64,000 bases of DNA from Chaetoderma sp. LZ-2023a (GCA_034401795.1 CM067366.1:83624147-83688146); one strand, 5' to 3'; positions 34,384-45,020 are shown, numbered from the stretch's first letter. The notes: generated by a model from the sequence alone, not told the origin. Program-made: numbers and translations.

Positions 34384-34415
34384 GTTTGATAAAATCTATA
34401 TCAAGATCTTAAACC
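34384..34415 (-). promoter_or_regulatory. Promoter-like signal before element gene 18
   Basis: On the bottom strand GTTTAAGATCT (34,415-34,405), then TGATATAG, then ATG at 34,383. The first 11 bases are identical to the signal before gene 17. Confidence 0.65.
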
Positions 34416-34477
34416 TTGGGCTGATGGGTGTGGTTCAGTAGGGCCTGGGTATCTTGTATGTATTTGTGTGGCCCATG

Positions 34478-34577
34478 ACCCTATGCCTCATGAATTGAGA
34501 GGGCTGTGGGAGCCGCGGATCACGGAACGGTTGCCCGTGGAGGGGGGTGGTATTTTTCTACTACCGGCTATACTACT
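34478..34577 (-). repeat. Right terminal inverted repeat
   Basis: Reverse complement begins AGTAGTATAGCCGGTAGTAG. About 93 % identical to 21,966-22,065 with no gap. Confidence 0.95.
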
Positions 34578-34583
34578 CAGGGC
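34578..34583. repeat. 6-bp target-site duplication, right (CAGGGC)
   Basis: Exact copy of 21,960-21,965, directly outside the right terminal inverted repeat. Confidence 0.93.
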
Positions 34584-34984
34584 CGGTCACTCTGCCATTA
34601 GTGAAAGCATATATGATGATCAGTTATCCCCCTTGAACATGGCAAATTCCGATAATGAGTTAACACATATAAACAAAACACTAGTTCTAATTTTGGCCTA
34701 CGAAAATTATAAAAATTAATGGTTAATTTAGAAGAATTTTAATTAGATGATGTTAATATTTATACAGTTCTCTATATATATTGTCAACGAGGATTGGGAA
34801 AACACGAGGTTACGTAATGACAATGTTGTGATACTTTTACACTCCTCTTCGGGCTACAGAAAGATTTGACAGCTGTGACGTCGTTCTCGTCATAAGCGGT
34901 GCTCACGAGCAACTGATTCTAGAGATTCTAGAGAGCTCCGCGCTCCGGAATAAGTAGGTGCGTAATGTGCGTAGGTTACGCACT
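34584..34984. other. AT-rich flank right of the element, no gene seen
   Basis: Host flank of the 12.6-kb element. AT-rich to about 34,800, then mixed. No coding or repeat signature recognised. Confidence 0.55.
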
Positions 34985-35760
34985 GTTCGTGAATACGGTC
35001 CCAGGTGGGAGGGTCTTCATCTCAGGCAGATAGACCGTACCCCATCGGGTGTAATTGACATGATTACATCGGAAGCAGTTCGATGGTAACAGCATGCGTC
35101 TAAATGCATATATGTGAAGGTCCCATAGTCATTCCATCACCCTGGGCCATGGCAAAAAGCAGTAAGAATTCTGCATTCGGATCCCCCAGCCTTCAGTAGT
35201 GTAGCAAACTCTGCCATGTGCTGCTGAAACCTCTCAGATGTTAGTTTGTTTATTATAAATGCAATATGTTCAATGCCAAGGTTTCTCTCATCAACGGCGA
35301 GCTCTTCTCGTAGATCCAAATCATCACTACCAAGATGTGCATACATCTGTGGAAGCAATATTTGCCATAGAACATAAAATGCGCGTATATGGACCCTCAT
35401 AGACCGTGCATAACCTTTTCATGCTATTAGTAGTTGAGCTGCATTGCACCCAAAATGTCAAATTCCACCCAGAGCTGTCACAGGCCAGAGTCATTCATAT
35501 GCCGGCCTAAAATACCAGGAAAGTTCATAGCATCAGTGTACAGACCGCCAATGCAGTGTATTAGTACGTCCTTGTACTGAGCATGTGACCGTGTGATTTA
35601 GAAAAAGAGCCCCATGCTGCTTGTCCATGGTTTATGCAACTTCAAGCTGTTGGTGCAGAGGAGCCTATATTATAGGCACATATCCTACTGAAGTTTGCTT
35701 TGGATTGGCTGTGCTTTCCATTTCATTAATCATTGAGATGGCCGAGCCATTATGAATGCC
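34985..35760 (-). pseudogene. Decayed fragment of a long uncharacterised invertebrate protein family
   Basis: Reading the bottom strand from about 35,750 gives recognisable pieces in changing frames: SVGYVPII, PGILGRHMNDSGL (about 35,480-35,530), an open stretch at 35,137-35,400 (RAFYVLWQILLPQMYAHL, LGIEHIAFIINKLTSERF), then MLLPSNCFRCNHVNYTRWGT followed by VYLPEMKTLPP (about 35,000-35,100). This order (xIIG+-F-DSGL, helix-rich middle, then F-CNHVNYxRW--VYL-EM--LP) matches, from memory, a family of large predicted proteins found in many marine invertebrates with no named function, possibly itself element-borne. Several stops and shifts show it is dead. Confidence 0.55.
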
Positions 35761-35861
35761 ATATCTGTTAGCTATATCCACAGATAGTCCCATATGAATC
35801 GTCAGTGTGTCAGTATATCGGACATGTGAAAGCTGGTCGGCCAATCCTTGACTTTAAGTCT

Positions 35862-36049
35862 TGGTGCGGTGGTCCAGTGGAAAGATGCCTGGTTGCTGAT
35901 GCTATGCGGAGTTGCAGAATGGCGGTTCGATCCCCCGACTGGGAGATGGTGATCAACAAATTAAACTAACGGGTGCATCACTGTCGGCTAAGTTAGCACA
36001 TGGAAATTGAAGCCGCACGTTGCCAGTGCGTCAATAAAATAAAAATACA
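35862..36049 (+). mobile_element. tRNA-derived SINE
   Basis: A perfect RNA polymerase III A box, TGGTCCAGTGG (35,870-35,880), and B box, GGTTCGATCCC (35,924-35,934), lie 43 bp apart, as in tRNA-derived SINEs. A body of about 100 bp follows and the copy ends in an AATAAAATAAAAATA tail (about 36,032-36,047). The tRNA-like part does not fold well enough to be a working tRNA (insertions between the boxes). No clear target-site duplication was found. It directly abuts the LINE fragment to its right. Confidence 0.75.
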
Positions 36050-38781
36050 ACCTACCCAAGCTCATCAGCGACACCGACACTCAAATGTCATACAAAAAGG
36101 ACCTTGGGGAGTAGATAGCTAACATCGACGTCAGCCCCAAGCCAGACGAAGCCCTAACCAAAAATACTGAAGTCTATGAAATCATCAGCTACTAACACCA
36201 TAGGTGTTCTTAAAGACAACCAAACTAGGTATAGTGACAACCCTCTAGTACTAGTAGTAAAGCTGTCATCAGAGCAGTAAGCGTTATGGCTGTACATCTA
36301 TCAAAGTGGCCAAAGTGAAGACTGCACCAAACTACGTCGGGAGCACAATAACATTCTGCGCCACATTAGCAAACGCTTCAAAGATCTTGCTGTTCAAAAA
36401 GCAGACTCCATAGCAGATGAAATCACTGCCATGGATGACTGTCACAAAATGTTTCCGGCAGCCCGAGCCCTGAGAGTTGCTGACTCCACACCACCACCCA
36501 CTGTACACAACTCTGAAGGACACTTTATCGTGACTGACCATGGAAAAGCCCAGGCGCTCCGAGAATGGTTCAAGGAACAGTTCACTGACAACGATGATGG
36601 GCCCTTGCACCCGTGCTCAGGGGACCCCAGGCCATTACTAACACCAATTAAAACATCTGAAGTTGAAAACGCACTTAAAGCCGTGAAAATGGACGTGCAT
36701 CTAGACCTGATGACATGAGCAATGAACCATTCAAATATGTGGCATTATCTCAAAACCGAATCAATTCAGCTTTTATGCACCACCTTCCCATCGGCGTTGT
36801 AGGCCAAGGCACCTTCATCACACTATCCTAGCCCAAGAAGCCACCTGGCATCAAGCCAATATGCGGCCCATTGTGCTCCTCAACAGCATACGGAAAATCA
36901 TATCCCATGTTACTCTATGACGCATCCGAGACAAGATCGATGAGCTCACCGGATCATGTCAAAGTGGATTCAAACGTCGACGCAGCTGCGCAAACATTGT
37001 ATGGGCTCAATGCATGCTTGTGTCGGTAGTCATGCCCAAGCACTGGGATTTCCACAAAATGGGCATTGGCATGTCACGAGCCTTCGACACAATTAAACGC
37101 TTAGATCATAGATGTACTACGCCATGCCAGGTGCAATGAAGATGAGCTACGACTAGTGAGACTACTGCTTGCAGACACCAAGCTGAGAGTACGAGTCAAG
37201 TCCGTAAAGTCTGTAGAGTTTGAGGCATCAATCAACTCCCCATAGGGAGATGGTCTATCTCCAATGCTTTACACCTGCTACCTTGCTGCTGCGTTAAAAT
37301 CCGTGCGGGAAAGTTCCACAAGACCAATCCCCCCCCCCCCGCCCAAACCCCACCACACCCACCCCCGACTCCAACCCCACCACCCCACCACCCGCCCCAA
37401 CCCAGTGCCAATACTGGGTATGCCACTAGAGATGGAATATGCCAACGATGTGGACTTCATAGACGAGGAAAAGAAACCGCTTGACGAACTTCTCCCAGTA
37501 GCTGCAAGCAAACTAAAAATTGAAAGTCTCTTTATGAATGGATCTAAAACAGAGTTCACCCACATATACCCATCGACAAAGCATGAAACTAAAGAAAATG
37601 AGGATCAACTTCGTGGCGGCGAACCATTGAGAAAAAGTAAAATCCTGGGCTCACTGCTTTGCAGTACTGCTGGCATTGCTGCACGCTGTTTCATGGGGAG
37701 CATAGCTTTCCAGTCCTTCTGGAAGCCATGGATTCGTAGATCAAGGATGCCCTTGATAAAAAGCCTACGTTTATACAATGCAACCTGCGTATCCTTGACG
37801 CTGTATAACTGTAACAGCTGGGCAACTCCAGAGGCAGCTCTAGTCAAACTCGATGCCTGCCACCGCAAACACCTACGCACCATCAATGAACACTGATGAC
37901 CAGACAGCACAATTTCCAACAATGCACTATACAAGATGTGTAATGTGTCAGCGTTGTCTGTAAAAGTCGCCCAGGAAAGATGGTCCATGCTTGGCCATGT
38001 GCCAAGGTATCGCCCTATTGCACGATCCTCGCTCTCCCACTACGTTCCCATACCGAGTACCGTGCTTACACGCCTTTGATGTGTGTGCTAAGTTCACGAA
38101 GCTTCATACATATTAATGAGCTGGGGCCAGTCAACTTGTGCCAATGAGATTGCTCGATAAGAAATCAGGAAGTAGACAAATTTACACATGTGCGTGAACC
38201 AAACTAGCGGTTTTTGTTACCGAAAACCAATCTACACATTTTCTGTTCCTCAGATATCTTGTTTAGAGCAAAACTATTACAAACCTTTGCAAATGTCTCT
38301 TTCCAGTTCAACAGCGTCACGATCGTCGTTGTTTTTGTGATTGTAAATTAGGTCACCAGACGAAGTCTCGCCTATCACGTGACGTACGCAGAAATCTGAT
38401 TGGCTACCTCCAGCCCACTAGCGTAATGTTACTTCACATAGCGAGAAATCACAGGTCTGCAAGTACGGCCTCGAACAGCGTAGCTATGTGAGTGGGCGTA
38501 TGTTAGTACGATGGTGCTAATGATGCCAGAAGAGACTCCAGCACAGAGGGCCTTGGAATTCGCCCTACTCGGAGCCAGGAGAGGACGTCATTGCATAAAT
38601 CGGCTAAGCGTGGTGCGAGGTGACCTCAAGAAAGCAGGACTCGGTACACTCAAGTCAGGAATGGACCTGAGGAAGCTAAGGATTTCGGCTGAGTACAAGA
38701 CACATTGGGAAAAAGCGAAGAAGGACTGATCGCAGCTGTAGGGTGTGTTCTCCTACTACAGCCGCAGAATACAGTAATCAT
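36050..38781 (+). pseudogene. LINE copy 2: longer reverse transcriptase remnant with insertions
   Basis: Same LINE family as 18,930-20,088, covering more of the protein. It has a pre-RT region (TSEVENALKAVKMDVHLD, 36,650-36,710), RT motifs (RPIVLLNSIRKIISHV and SCQSGFKRRRSCANIVW near 36,865-37,010), the GDGLSP box (about 37,245), YAND in place of the catalytic YADD (37,438-37,449), and the C-terminal domain to the shared 3' end. Two insertions break it: about 100 bp of C-rich DNA at 37,303-37,404 and about 500 bp at 38,010-38,513. Many stops and shifts. The endonuclease domain was not seen, so the 5' part is missing or decayed. Confidence 0.85.
38010..38513. repeat. About 500-bp insertion inside LINE copy 2
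   Basis: LINE copy 1 reads straight through this point (GTGCTAAGGTCGCCAG). Here the two LINE halves are separated by about 500 bp of other sequence, with GTGCCAAGG before and GTGCTAATG after as a possible 9-bp duplication with two mismatches. It has no clear terminal inverted repeats and no open frame. Its identity is unknown. Confidence 0.7.
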
Positions 38782-39124
38782 ACATATGTGCTATGTGAGC
38801 GTTCATTGCTAATGGACATTCCTCAATTGGCTGTGTGAACTATTCAGCTTCTATTTGATATGTGAAAGGGGGCTCTGTGATTCTCCTGTTAGATGCTGGT
38901 ATTATTTCATTCATCACATCTGGGTATACAATATTCCTGTCTTTCACAAGCTGATACCTTTAAATAGATTAGCATTGGTTGACCTCCCTGCCACGCTGCA
39001 CCTTGAGTGGCATGAACAGTTCTTTTTCAATCCATCGCGCTCTCATTAATGCCCACATTGTCTGTTGAGAAATGAACAAAACGTCACTTGACTAGGCTTG
39101 GTAGAATGACAGCACAATGGATAT
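38782..39124. other. Intergenic spacer, no gene seen
   Basis: Between LINE copy 2 and the first MITE-like copy. No coding exon or repeat recognised. Confidence 0.5.
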
Positions 39125-39517
39125 CAATTCACCTTTCCAGTTTATCCATCCATCATATGACGTCATACACAAATACGTGACGTGTGGGATGACGTTATAA
39201 GCATGAATGCATGATTCGATATAGTCCTTATTTAACGGTTAATAGTCCGATGCGTTGTACGAAATGTATGCCTTTGCCATTTAATAAACATTCTGTTGAA
39301 TAATTCGAAACTTATTTGACTGGGCGCTGTTGCGGCGGCCATAGTTAGCAACAGCACCGAGTTAAATTAGTTACAACATATCCAACAGCGTCCCTGTATA
39401 GTTTTCAGGAAATTGATAGTGAAGGCATGTGGGATTGATCGAGCTCAACACGAATGAGGTGTGGGTGGAGCTTACCTCGAGATGGGCGTGGGATAGCTCA
39501 AACTGGAAAGGTCCATT
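39125..39517 (-). mobile_element. MITE-like element M1, copy A
   Basis: A member of a roughly 400-bp non-coding family with ends CCTTTCCAGTTT / AAACTGGAAAGG, a GC-rich arm (GCCCCGCCCATCTCTAGCT type), a central hairpin (TTTGAAACTAATTTGACT and its complement) and an arm with TGACGT-type motifs. Reverse orientation. The central hairpin is diverged. Confidence 0.8.
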
Positions 39518-39684
39518 GTTATCACGTGCAGCCGGAAGATCGTTTACACAAGCTGGATGTACACATAAAGTTTGGTCACATTTCGATTCTCCAATGATCG
39601 TCTGGCTAACATGCAACTCCAAGATAGATTCCAATTCGCTTTAGATGAATCACTTCGTAGAGGCAATCTTGGTGCCTGGACGGG

Positions 39685-40052
39685 AACTGACCCTTTCAGT
39701 TTTAGCTAGGCCCCGCCCATCTCTATCTAAGCTCCAACCACACCACACTCTCTGATCGATCTCTGAACTACCTGACTCAATTTCCAGAAAACTATGCAGG
39801 TAAGCGGCTGTATATTTTGAAACTAATTGTCTATAACGAGCGACAGTCCTAATTGGCAGCAACATCGCCAAGTCAAAATAGTTTCAAAATATTTAGCAGC
39901 ATGTGTATTAAATAGCAAAGACATACAATTCGTAGAAGCAGTAAAGTCGGACTATTTCGACTCATTCGTGACGTCATGCTTATGACCTCAGCCTACACGG
40001 CACTTAGTTGATCATGACGTCGTATGATGAATTGATAAACTGGAAAGCTGAG
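39685..40052 (+). mobile_element. MITE-like element M1, copy B
   Basis: Starts at CCCTTTCAGTTTTAGCTAGG and ends at AAACTGGAAAG. The central hairpin has a CGCCAAGTCAAAATAG right arm. It lies head-to-head with copy A, 170 bp apart. Confidence 0.8.
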
Positions 40053-40491
40053 CTGTCGATGTTGATGAACTGGCATTGTGTTGCTGTCAGATTATATTTG
40101 CCTTTCCTAGTCATAGTTTGTCTGTGATTGTATACATCGAGCGGCAGCTCTTATACCAACGCATTGAAGGAAATGGTGTAACTGTAAATAATTCAGTTAA
40201 TCGGTCTGTTGCATCCCTGAAGTTGTCATTTCGCAACTTAAGTCTAATTTTTCTTACGTTATCAATTGTCTTTTATCCATTCCGTTTTGGCGTCAGAACT
40301 TTTTTGGTATTTTTCTTCTTGGTATATGAATTAATTATTTCTTAGAGTCCAGCAGAAGTCTTCTTTTCCATGCCATTTCGCTAGTTGTTTTATCCATGTT
40401 TTATCCATGGAAGCAATTCAGGCCTTCACATACGTTGAACAGAAAAGATGAAATTAGCATTATGATTTACATATTAAATTACAGCAACATG
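40053..40491. other. AT-rich spacer, no gene seen
   Basis: AT-rich with an 89-codon open frame that is hydrophobic and Phe-rich from base composition alone. Nothing supportable. Confidence 0.5.
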
Positions 40492-40861
40492 CAATGGACC
40501 ATTTCGGTTTTAGCTACACCCCCCCCCCCCCCCCACCTGGCCATAGTTAAGCTCTACCCACGCTTCGCTCGTGTTGGGATCGATCGAGCCCTGAACTCGC
40601 TGAGTATCAATTTTCAGAAAACTATACAAGTATGCTATTGAATATTTTGAAACTAATTTGCTGCCGGTAACAGCACCCAGTTAAATTAGTTGCGAAATAA
40701 TCAACAGAATGTTTATTAAATCGTAAAAACCAGACAATTCGTACAATGCGTCAGACTATCAAGCGTTAAAGATGGACTATATCGAGTCATTTTTTACGTC
40801 ATGATTATGACGTCATCCTACACGCCACGTTGTTGATTATGACGTCATATTGACATCCAAC
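40492..40861 (+). mobile_element. MITE-like element M1, copy C
   Basis: Same family. A run of about 18 C (about 40,520-40,537) replaces the usual CCCCGCCC arm, and most of the hairpin loop is deleted (AACTAATTTGCTGCCGGTAA). It keeps ATGATTATGACGTCAT and a second TATGACGTCAT. Confidence 0.8.
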
Positions 40862-41712
40862 TAGAACTGTTCAAATCTTTAATTATTCCTATTATGCTTT
40901 ATGGATGCGAAGATTGAGTGGGTGGGTGGGTGGGGTGCAAACATAAGCCTTGCCGAAAAGTTACATAGACCTTTCTGCAAGGTTATTCTAGGAGTGAAGG
41001 CGTAAACACAATCGGTAATGGTCTATGGAGAACTTGGACAATTACCTCTTAGTATTAGGATAGATATAAGAATGGTTACATATCGGGGGAAAATAATTAG
41101 TGGAAAGGAATCCACGATTGTATATACACTTTGCAATTTAATATTCCAATTGCACTCTAAGAATGAGTATCATTGGTCATGGCTAACCAACATAAAGAAC
41201 TTACTAGATTCGACTGGTTGCTCAAACATATGGACTGAGCAAGACCCCGGCCATATTGGAGGGATGAATCACGCCATAAGACAACAATTGTCAGATCAGT
41301 ATATACAAAGTTGGAGGGGTGAAATTTTTAATAGTAATCGCTGCATAACCTATAGAATTCTTCAAGACGAGTTTAAGTTTGAAAATCATTTAATTTCCCT
41401 CCCGCCGAACTTTGCAAAACTATTATGTAAATTCAGAACTCAGAACAAACTGACAGTAGCGGTGGGGAAGTATGGCCAAGTGACACCCAGGTAAGAACGT
41501 ATGTGATCTATATGCGATAAAAATGAAATGTGAGATGAATAATTATTACACTATTTGGTTGAATGCACAATACTCGCTGGAGAACGGAAACAGCTTATAG
41601 AAAAGTATTTTTTGTCTTCCCAAATGCATTTAAAATGAGTAAGTTAATGAATGAACACCCTCGGGCGAAAATGATATCGTTGTGTAAATTCATAATGAGT
41701 ATTTAAATGATC
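40862..41712 (+). pseudogene. C-terminal part of a second LINE type (L2/CR1-like)
   Basis: Directly after MITE copy C comes LELFKSLIIPIMLYGCE, the well-known thumb/post-RT motif of non-LTR retrotransposons. An open stretch follows (41,018-41,494) with VYGELGQLPLSIRIDIRMV, a Trp-containing helix, and ENHLISLPPNFAKLLCKFRT. The remains of the Cys/His tail continue to about 41,710. A G-rich run (GGGTGGGTGGGTGGGG) at 40,919-40,935 and stops interrupt it. Clade by recall of the motif order, so inference. Confidence 0.75.
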
Positions 41713-43285
41713 TCAAGTGTTTAACAATACGTGTATATTAACATGTTTATAAATGGTCCTCTATATATAGAGATTAAGTCGCCCTGGTGTGGTGGGGGGT
41801 GGGGGGGGACGAGGGGCTAACGAATGCTGTGAGTTAATACCTTCATATAGTGATGAAAATTTGAGCTGGCGTGGGTGGTATATTTTATATTAGGGTATGG
41901 GGTTACCAGCCAGCTGCATTTCATGGCCGCCTTTTCCCGCCCTTTAACGTGGACAAAAATGTCTATATGGGATCTGCGTGTAGATATGAAAAAACAAACA
42001 GGCATGGATCGAGTTAAATTATAGAAACAACTGTTTGTTGAATACTATATTGTTTGATGAAACAATGATAATAAATATTTATTCATTAGTTGTATAACAT
42101 TGTACATTTTGTATATAGTTTCTCTCTGTAACTCTGAGTTTCTGAGAATAAACTAAACTGAAACTTGTTGAATGAATGTCAGTCCTCTATTGCCAATGAA
42201 TGAAGTGGATAATTCTGTGGGCAGCGTGGTAGATAAACTCAAAATCTATGTGGCCCACATCAACACCGGGTTCAACACTAAAATCGTGATATAAATAAAG
42301 TAAAAATGAGCGGAGTGTACTTCCTATCATAAGGGGAACAACTCTCGCTGGGGTGCTCCTATTCATCTGATAGATTAAACAGAACGAGCGTTTGTAGGAA
42401 GGGAGGTAAACGCGGTCTGTACATTGATTCGAAAATAACTGAAGATGTCCTTCCTTATCATACGTACAATTAACAAGATAATTATTAGGCCATTTAATAA
42501 ATCATGATTTTGAAATAGTACCGATTGAATAAACACCAAATTTAGATGCTGAAGAAGAAATGAAAAACTGCATACTTCTCAGAGAAACATTCTGGATTAA
42601 ATGTTTGCGGACAAAATGCCATTCTGGCCTAAATGCTGATTAAGTGCCGATCAAAGGTGATTATTATGCGTTCTATAAATATGTAAAATGTTGAAATTTC
42701 TAAATTATTAAACCTTGAATAATCTACATTGCAAACTAAATGGCGTAAACCAGCTTGGTCCCGATGGTCATTGCCGCTAAGGAAACCTCAAATGACAGCA
42801 ACCGCCCAGTAACAGCACCATTAAGCTAAGGCTAATAGCTATAATGCATGTGTGAAAGCAGTTATGTCGTGATAAACATAATAAACCCGTGTATAGGATA
42901 AAGCTAAGCAAAGATAGTTTAGACAAAACTAACAAACAAGAAATTTTCATAAACTCAACAACTGCATCTGCTTGTGCTGCCTTTGCTGCTTTTGCTACTG
43001 CTACTGCTACTGCTACCACCTGGCTCCATCTCACCCGTCTCATTTTCCTCTGGCTAATTAGCCCACTCGTAGCGTTGACTATGTTATAGAGCAAGCTCGC
43101 TCATGACTATCTATATGGTAGAGTGAAACAGTAATATACAAGGGTTATTAACCGTGAAATGGGTATCGCCTGCTACACTAAGTGGCTATAAAGCAATAAT
43201 GCGCATTTTGTGGAAAACATAAATTTCCTAAAGAACAAAACATTCATTGAACTACAGAACGAGCTAACAAACGACCAAGCATGCA
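41713..43285. other. AT-rich intergenic DNA, no gene seen
   Basis: No supportable gene. It holds a G-rich tract at 41,788-41,812 and a degenerate GCT/ACT trinucleotide repeat at about 42,960-43,015, which produces Ala- and Thr-rich frames. Confidence 0.55.
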
Positions 43286-44040
43286 ACCAACCTAGCTATC
43301 GACAGACTGACTGACCAAGTGACCGACCGACCTACTGACTGAGAAAGCAACTGACTGAACACCCAACTGATCGACTAACTGACTGACCGACCAACGACCG
43401 ACCGACCAACCGATCGGCTGACTGACCAATCGACCAGCTAACCGACTGATCGACCGACTGACTAGCTGACTGACTGGCCAGCTCACTAGTTGTATGGCTG
43501 GCTGGCTGAAAGGCTGGCAGGCTGGTTGGCCGCCTGGCCGGCTGGGTGGCTGGCTAGCTGGCAGGCTGGTTGGCTGGTTGGCTGGTTGGCTGACTAATGG
43601 GTCCGGCCATGGGCTCGTTGACTGTCTGACTGAGAGATTAATTGATCAATTGACCGACAAAGCAACCGAACACACGACCGACTAGTCAACCGACCGACCG
43701 ACCGACCGACCGACCGACCGACCGACCGACCGACCGACCGACCGACCGACCGACCGACCGACCGACTGACTGACCAACCGACCGAGCGACTGACAGACCA
43801 ACCAACCGACCAACTGACCGACCGAACAAATAAAAGAATGTCTGAATTACCGAGTGACCGATCTACCGACCGACTGACCAACCGACCATCCAAATGACTG
43901 ACTAACTGACAGTTAAACAGACCAACCGACTGAGAGACCTACTGACTGACAGACCAACTGACAGACTGACAGATCGACATACTGATCAACAGACCAACCA
44001 ACCAACTGACTGAGCGAACCAGCAAAACAAACTGATCAGC
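43286..44040. repeat. Degenerate (CCGA)n / (GACT)n / (GGCT)n tetranucleotide region
   Basis: Long tract of 4-bp repeats. Perfect (ACCG)n at about 43,689-43,764, (GGCT)n-type at 43,490-43,590, and degenerate GACT/GACC elsewhere. The open frames seen on both strands (Ser-Val-Gly-Arg and Trp-Leu-Ala-Gly patterns) come from the repeat. Confidence 0.9.
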
Positions 44041-44627
44041 AGATAACCAAACGAACGAACACTGACGGCTTACTGGCCAAAACTTTGGTGCTGTAAGATG
44101 AGCATGTCATTTTGTTGTGTTGTATTTGCTGGGCGTAGGTACCCAGCTTGGTTCAAGTAAGTTTGAGCAATCAAAGAATTCCTGCAGAATGCAAACCTAA
44201 GCACAAAGCCCTAACTGTAAAACCAGTTTAATACCAAGGTCACAATTACCTTGAAATGTTGTCTCAATACCAATGTGCTACATATTAAAATATAGTCTCC
44301 GTTTAGTCTGCAAATTGGCATTTCTTAAAACCACTGCGGTACCGGTTATCGCAGGCTTCATCATGAAAAGGGTTAAGGAGCGGTCCGTAAGAAGTTAATA
44401 TGGCTCTTAAAACTGTAAAAGGTTTACTGCTAAGTTTCCTCCAATTAACTCCCTTGACTGAATATTCTTTTCAATGGATTAATTAAAGGTGCTAATTAAA
44501 GCCATTGTTCGTGTTCACGTCATCTTCAGAACATGCATACCTTGTTATTATGTAATTATTGCCAATCATTACGGATGTAACGATGAGTAACATGTGAGAA
44601 ATCTGCCTGAAAGTAAGATTGTGGTGA
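44041..44627. other. Intergenic spacer, no gene seen
   Basis: AT-rich, with no feature recognised. Confidence 0.5.
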
Positions 44628-45020
44628 TAATGGACCTTTCTAGTTTTAGCCATGCCCCGCCCAGTTCTAGGTACGCTCCACACACATCTCTCGTGGTGGG
44701 ATCGATCGATCTGAGTATCAATATCCAGATAACTATGCAGCTAGGCTATTGAATATTTTGGAACCAATTTGACTAAGCGCTGTTGCTGCATCTGGCAGTA
44801 ACGGCGTCTAGTCAAATTAGTTTCAAAATATTCAACAGCATATTTAATAAATAGTAGAGACCTGCAATTCGTACAACGTGGCGGGCTATTAAGAGTTAAA
44901 GACAGGACATATAGAATCATTTATGATGTAATGATTATGACGTCATCCGACACGCCGCTTAGCTGATTATGACGTCATATGACATACAATTGGTATATAG
45001 ATACTCTGGAAAGGTGAATT
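44628..45020 (+). mobile_element. MITE-like element M1, copy D
   Basis: A near-full copy: GGACCTTTCTAGTTTTAGCC at the left end, central hairpin (GGAACCAATTTGACT ... AGTCAAATTAGTTTC), ATTATGACGTCAT twice, and the right end TCTGGAAAGGTGAATT. Confidence 0.85.

Larger units (their letters stand above)
21966..34577. mobile_element. Complete 12.6-kb Polinton/Maverick-like element
   Basis: The element is bounded by 100-bp terminal inverted repeats that begin AGTAGTA and by a perfect 6-bp target-site duplication. Inside are about 18 genes on both strands, including an rve integrase with its C-terminal domain, an FtsK/HerA-like ATPase, a SAP-domain protein, a zinc-ribbon-like protein and several small membrane proteins. 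These ends and this gene mix are established hallmarks of Polintons and related virus-like elements. Most genes carry stops or frameshifts. I found no DNA polymerase B, protease or certain major capsid protein, and 12.6 kb is short for a Polinton (usually about 15-20 kb). It may be a polymerase-less lineage or an internally reduced copy. Confidence 0.92.

Noticed and set aside
42215-42310. Possible second tRNA-derived SINE (GGTTCAACACT with an AATAAAGTAAAAA tail)
   Set aside because: The A box does not fit the consensus and the B box is imperfect. Too weak to list.
43286-44040. Ser-Val-Gly-Arg and Trp-Leu-Ala-Gly repeat proteins
   Set aside because: Produced by tetranucleotide repeats; no coding support.
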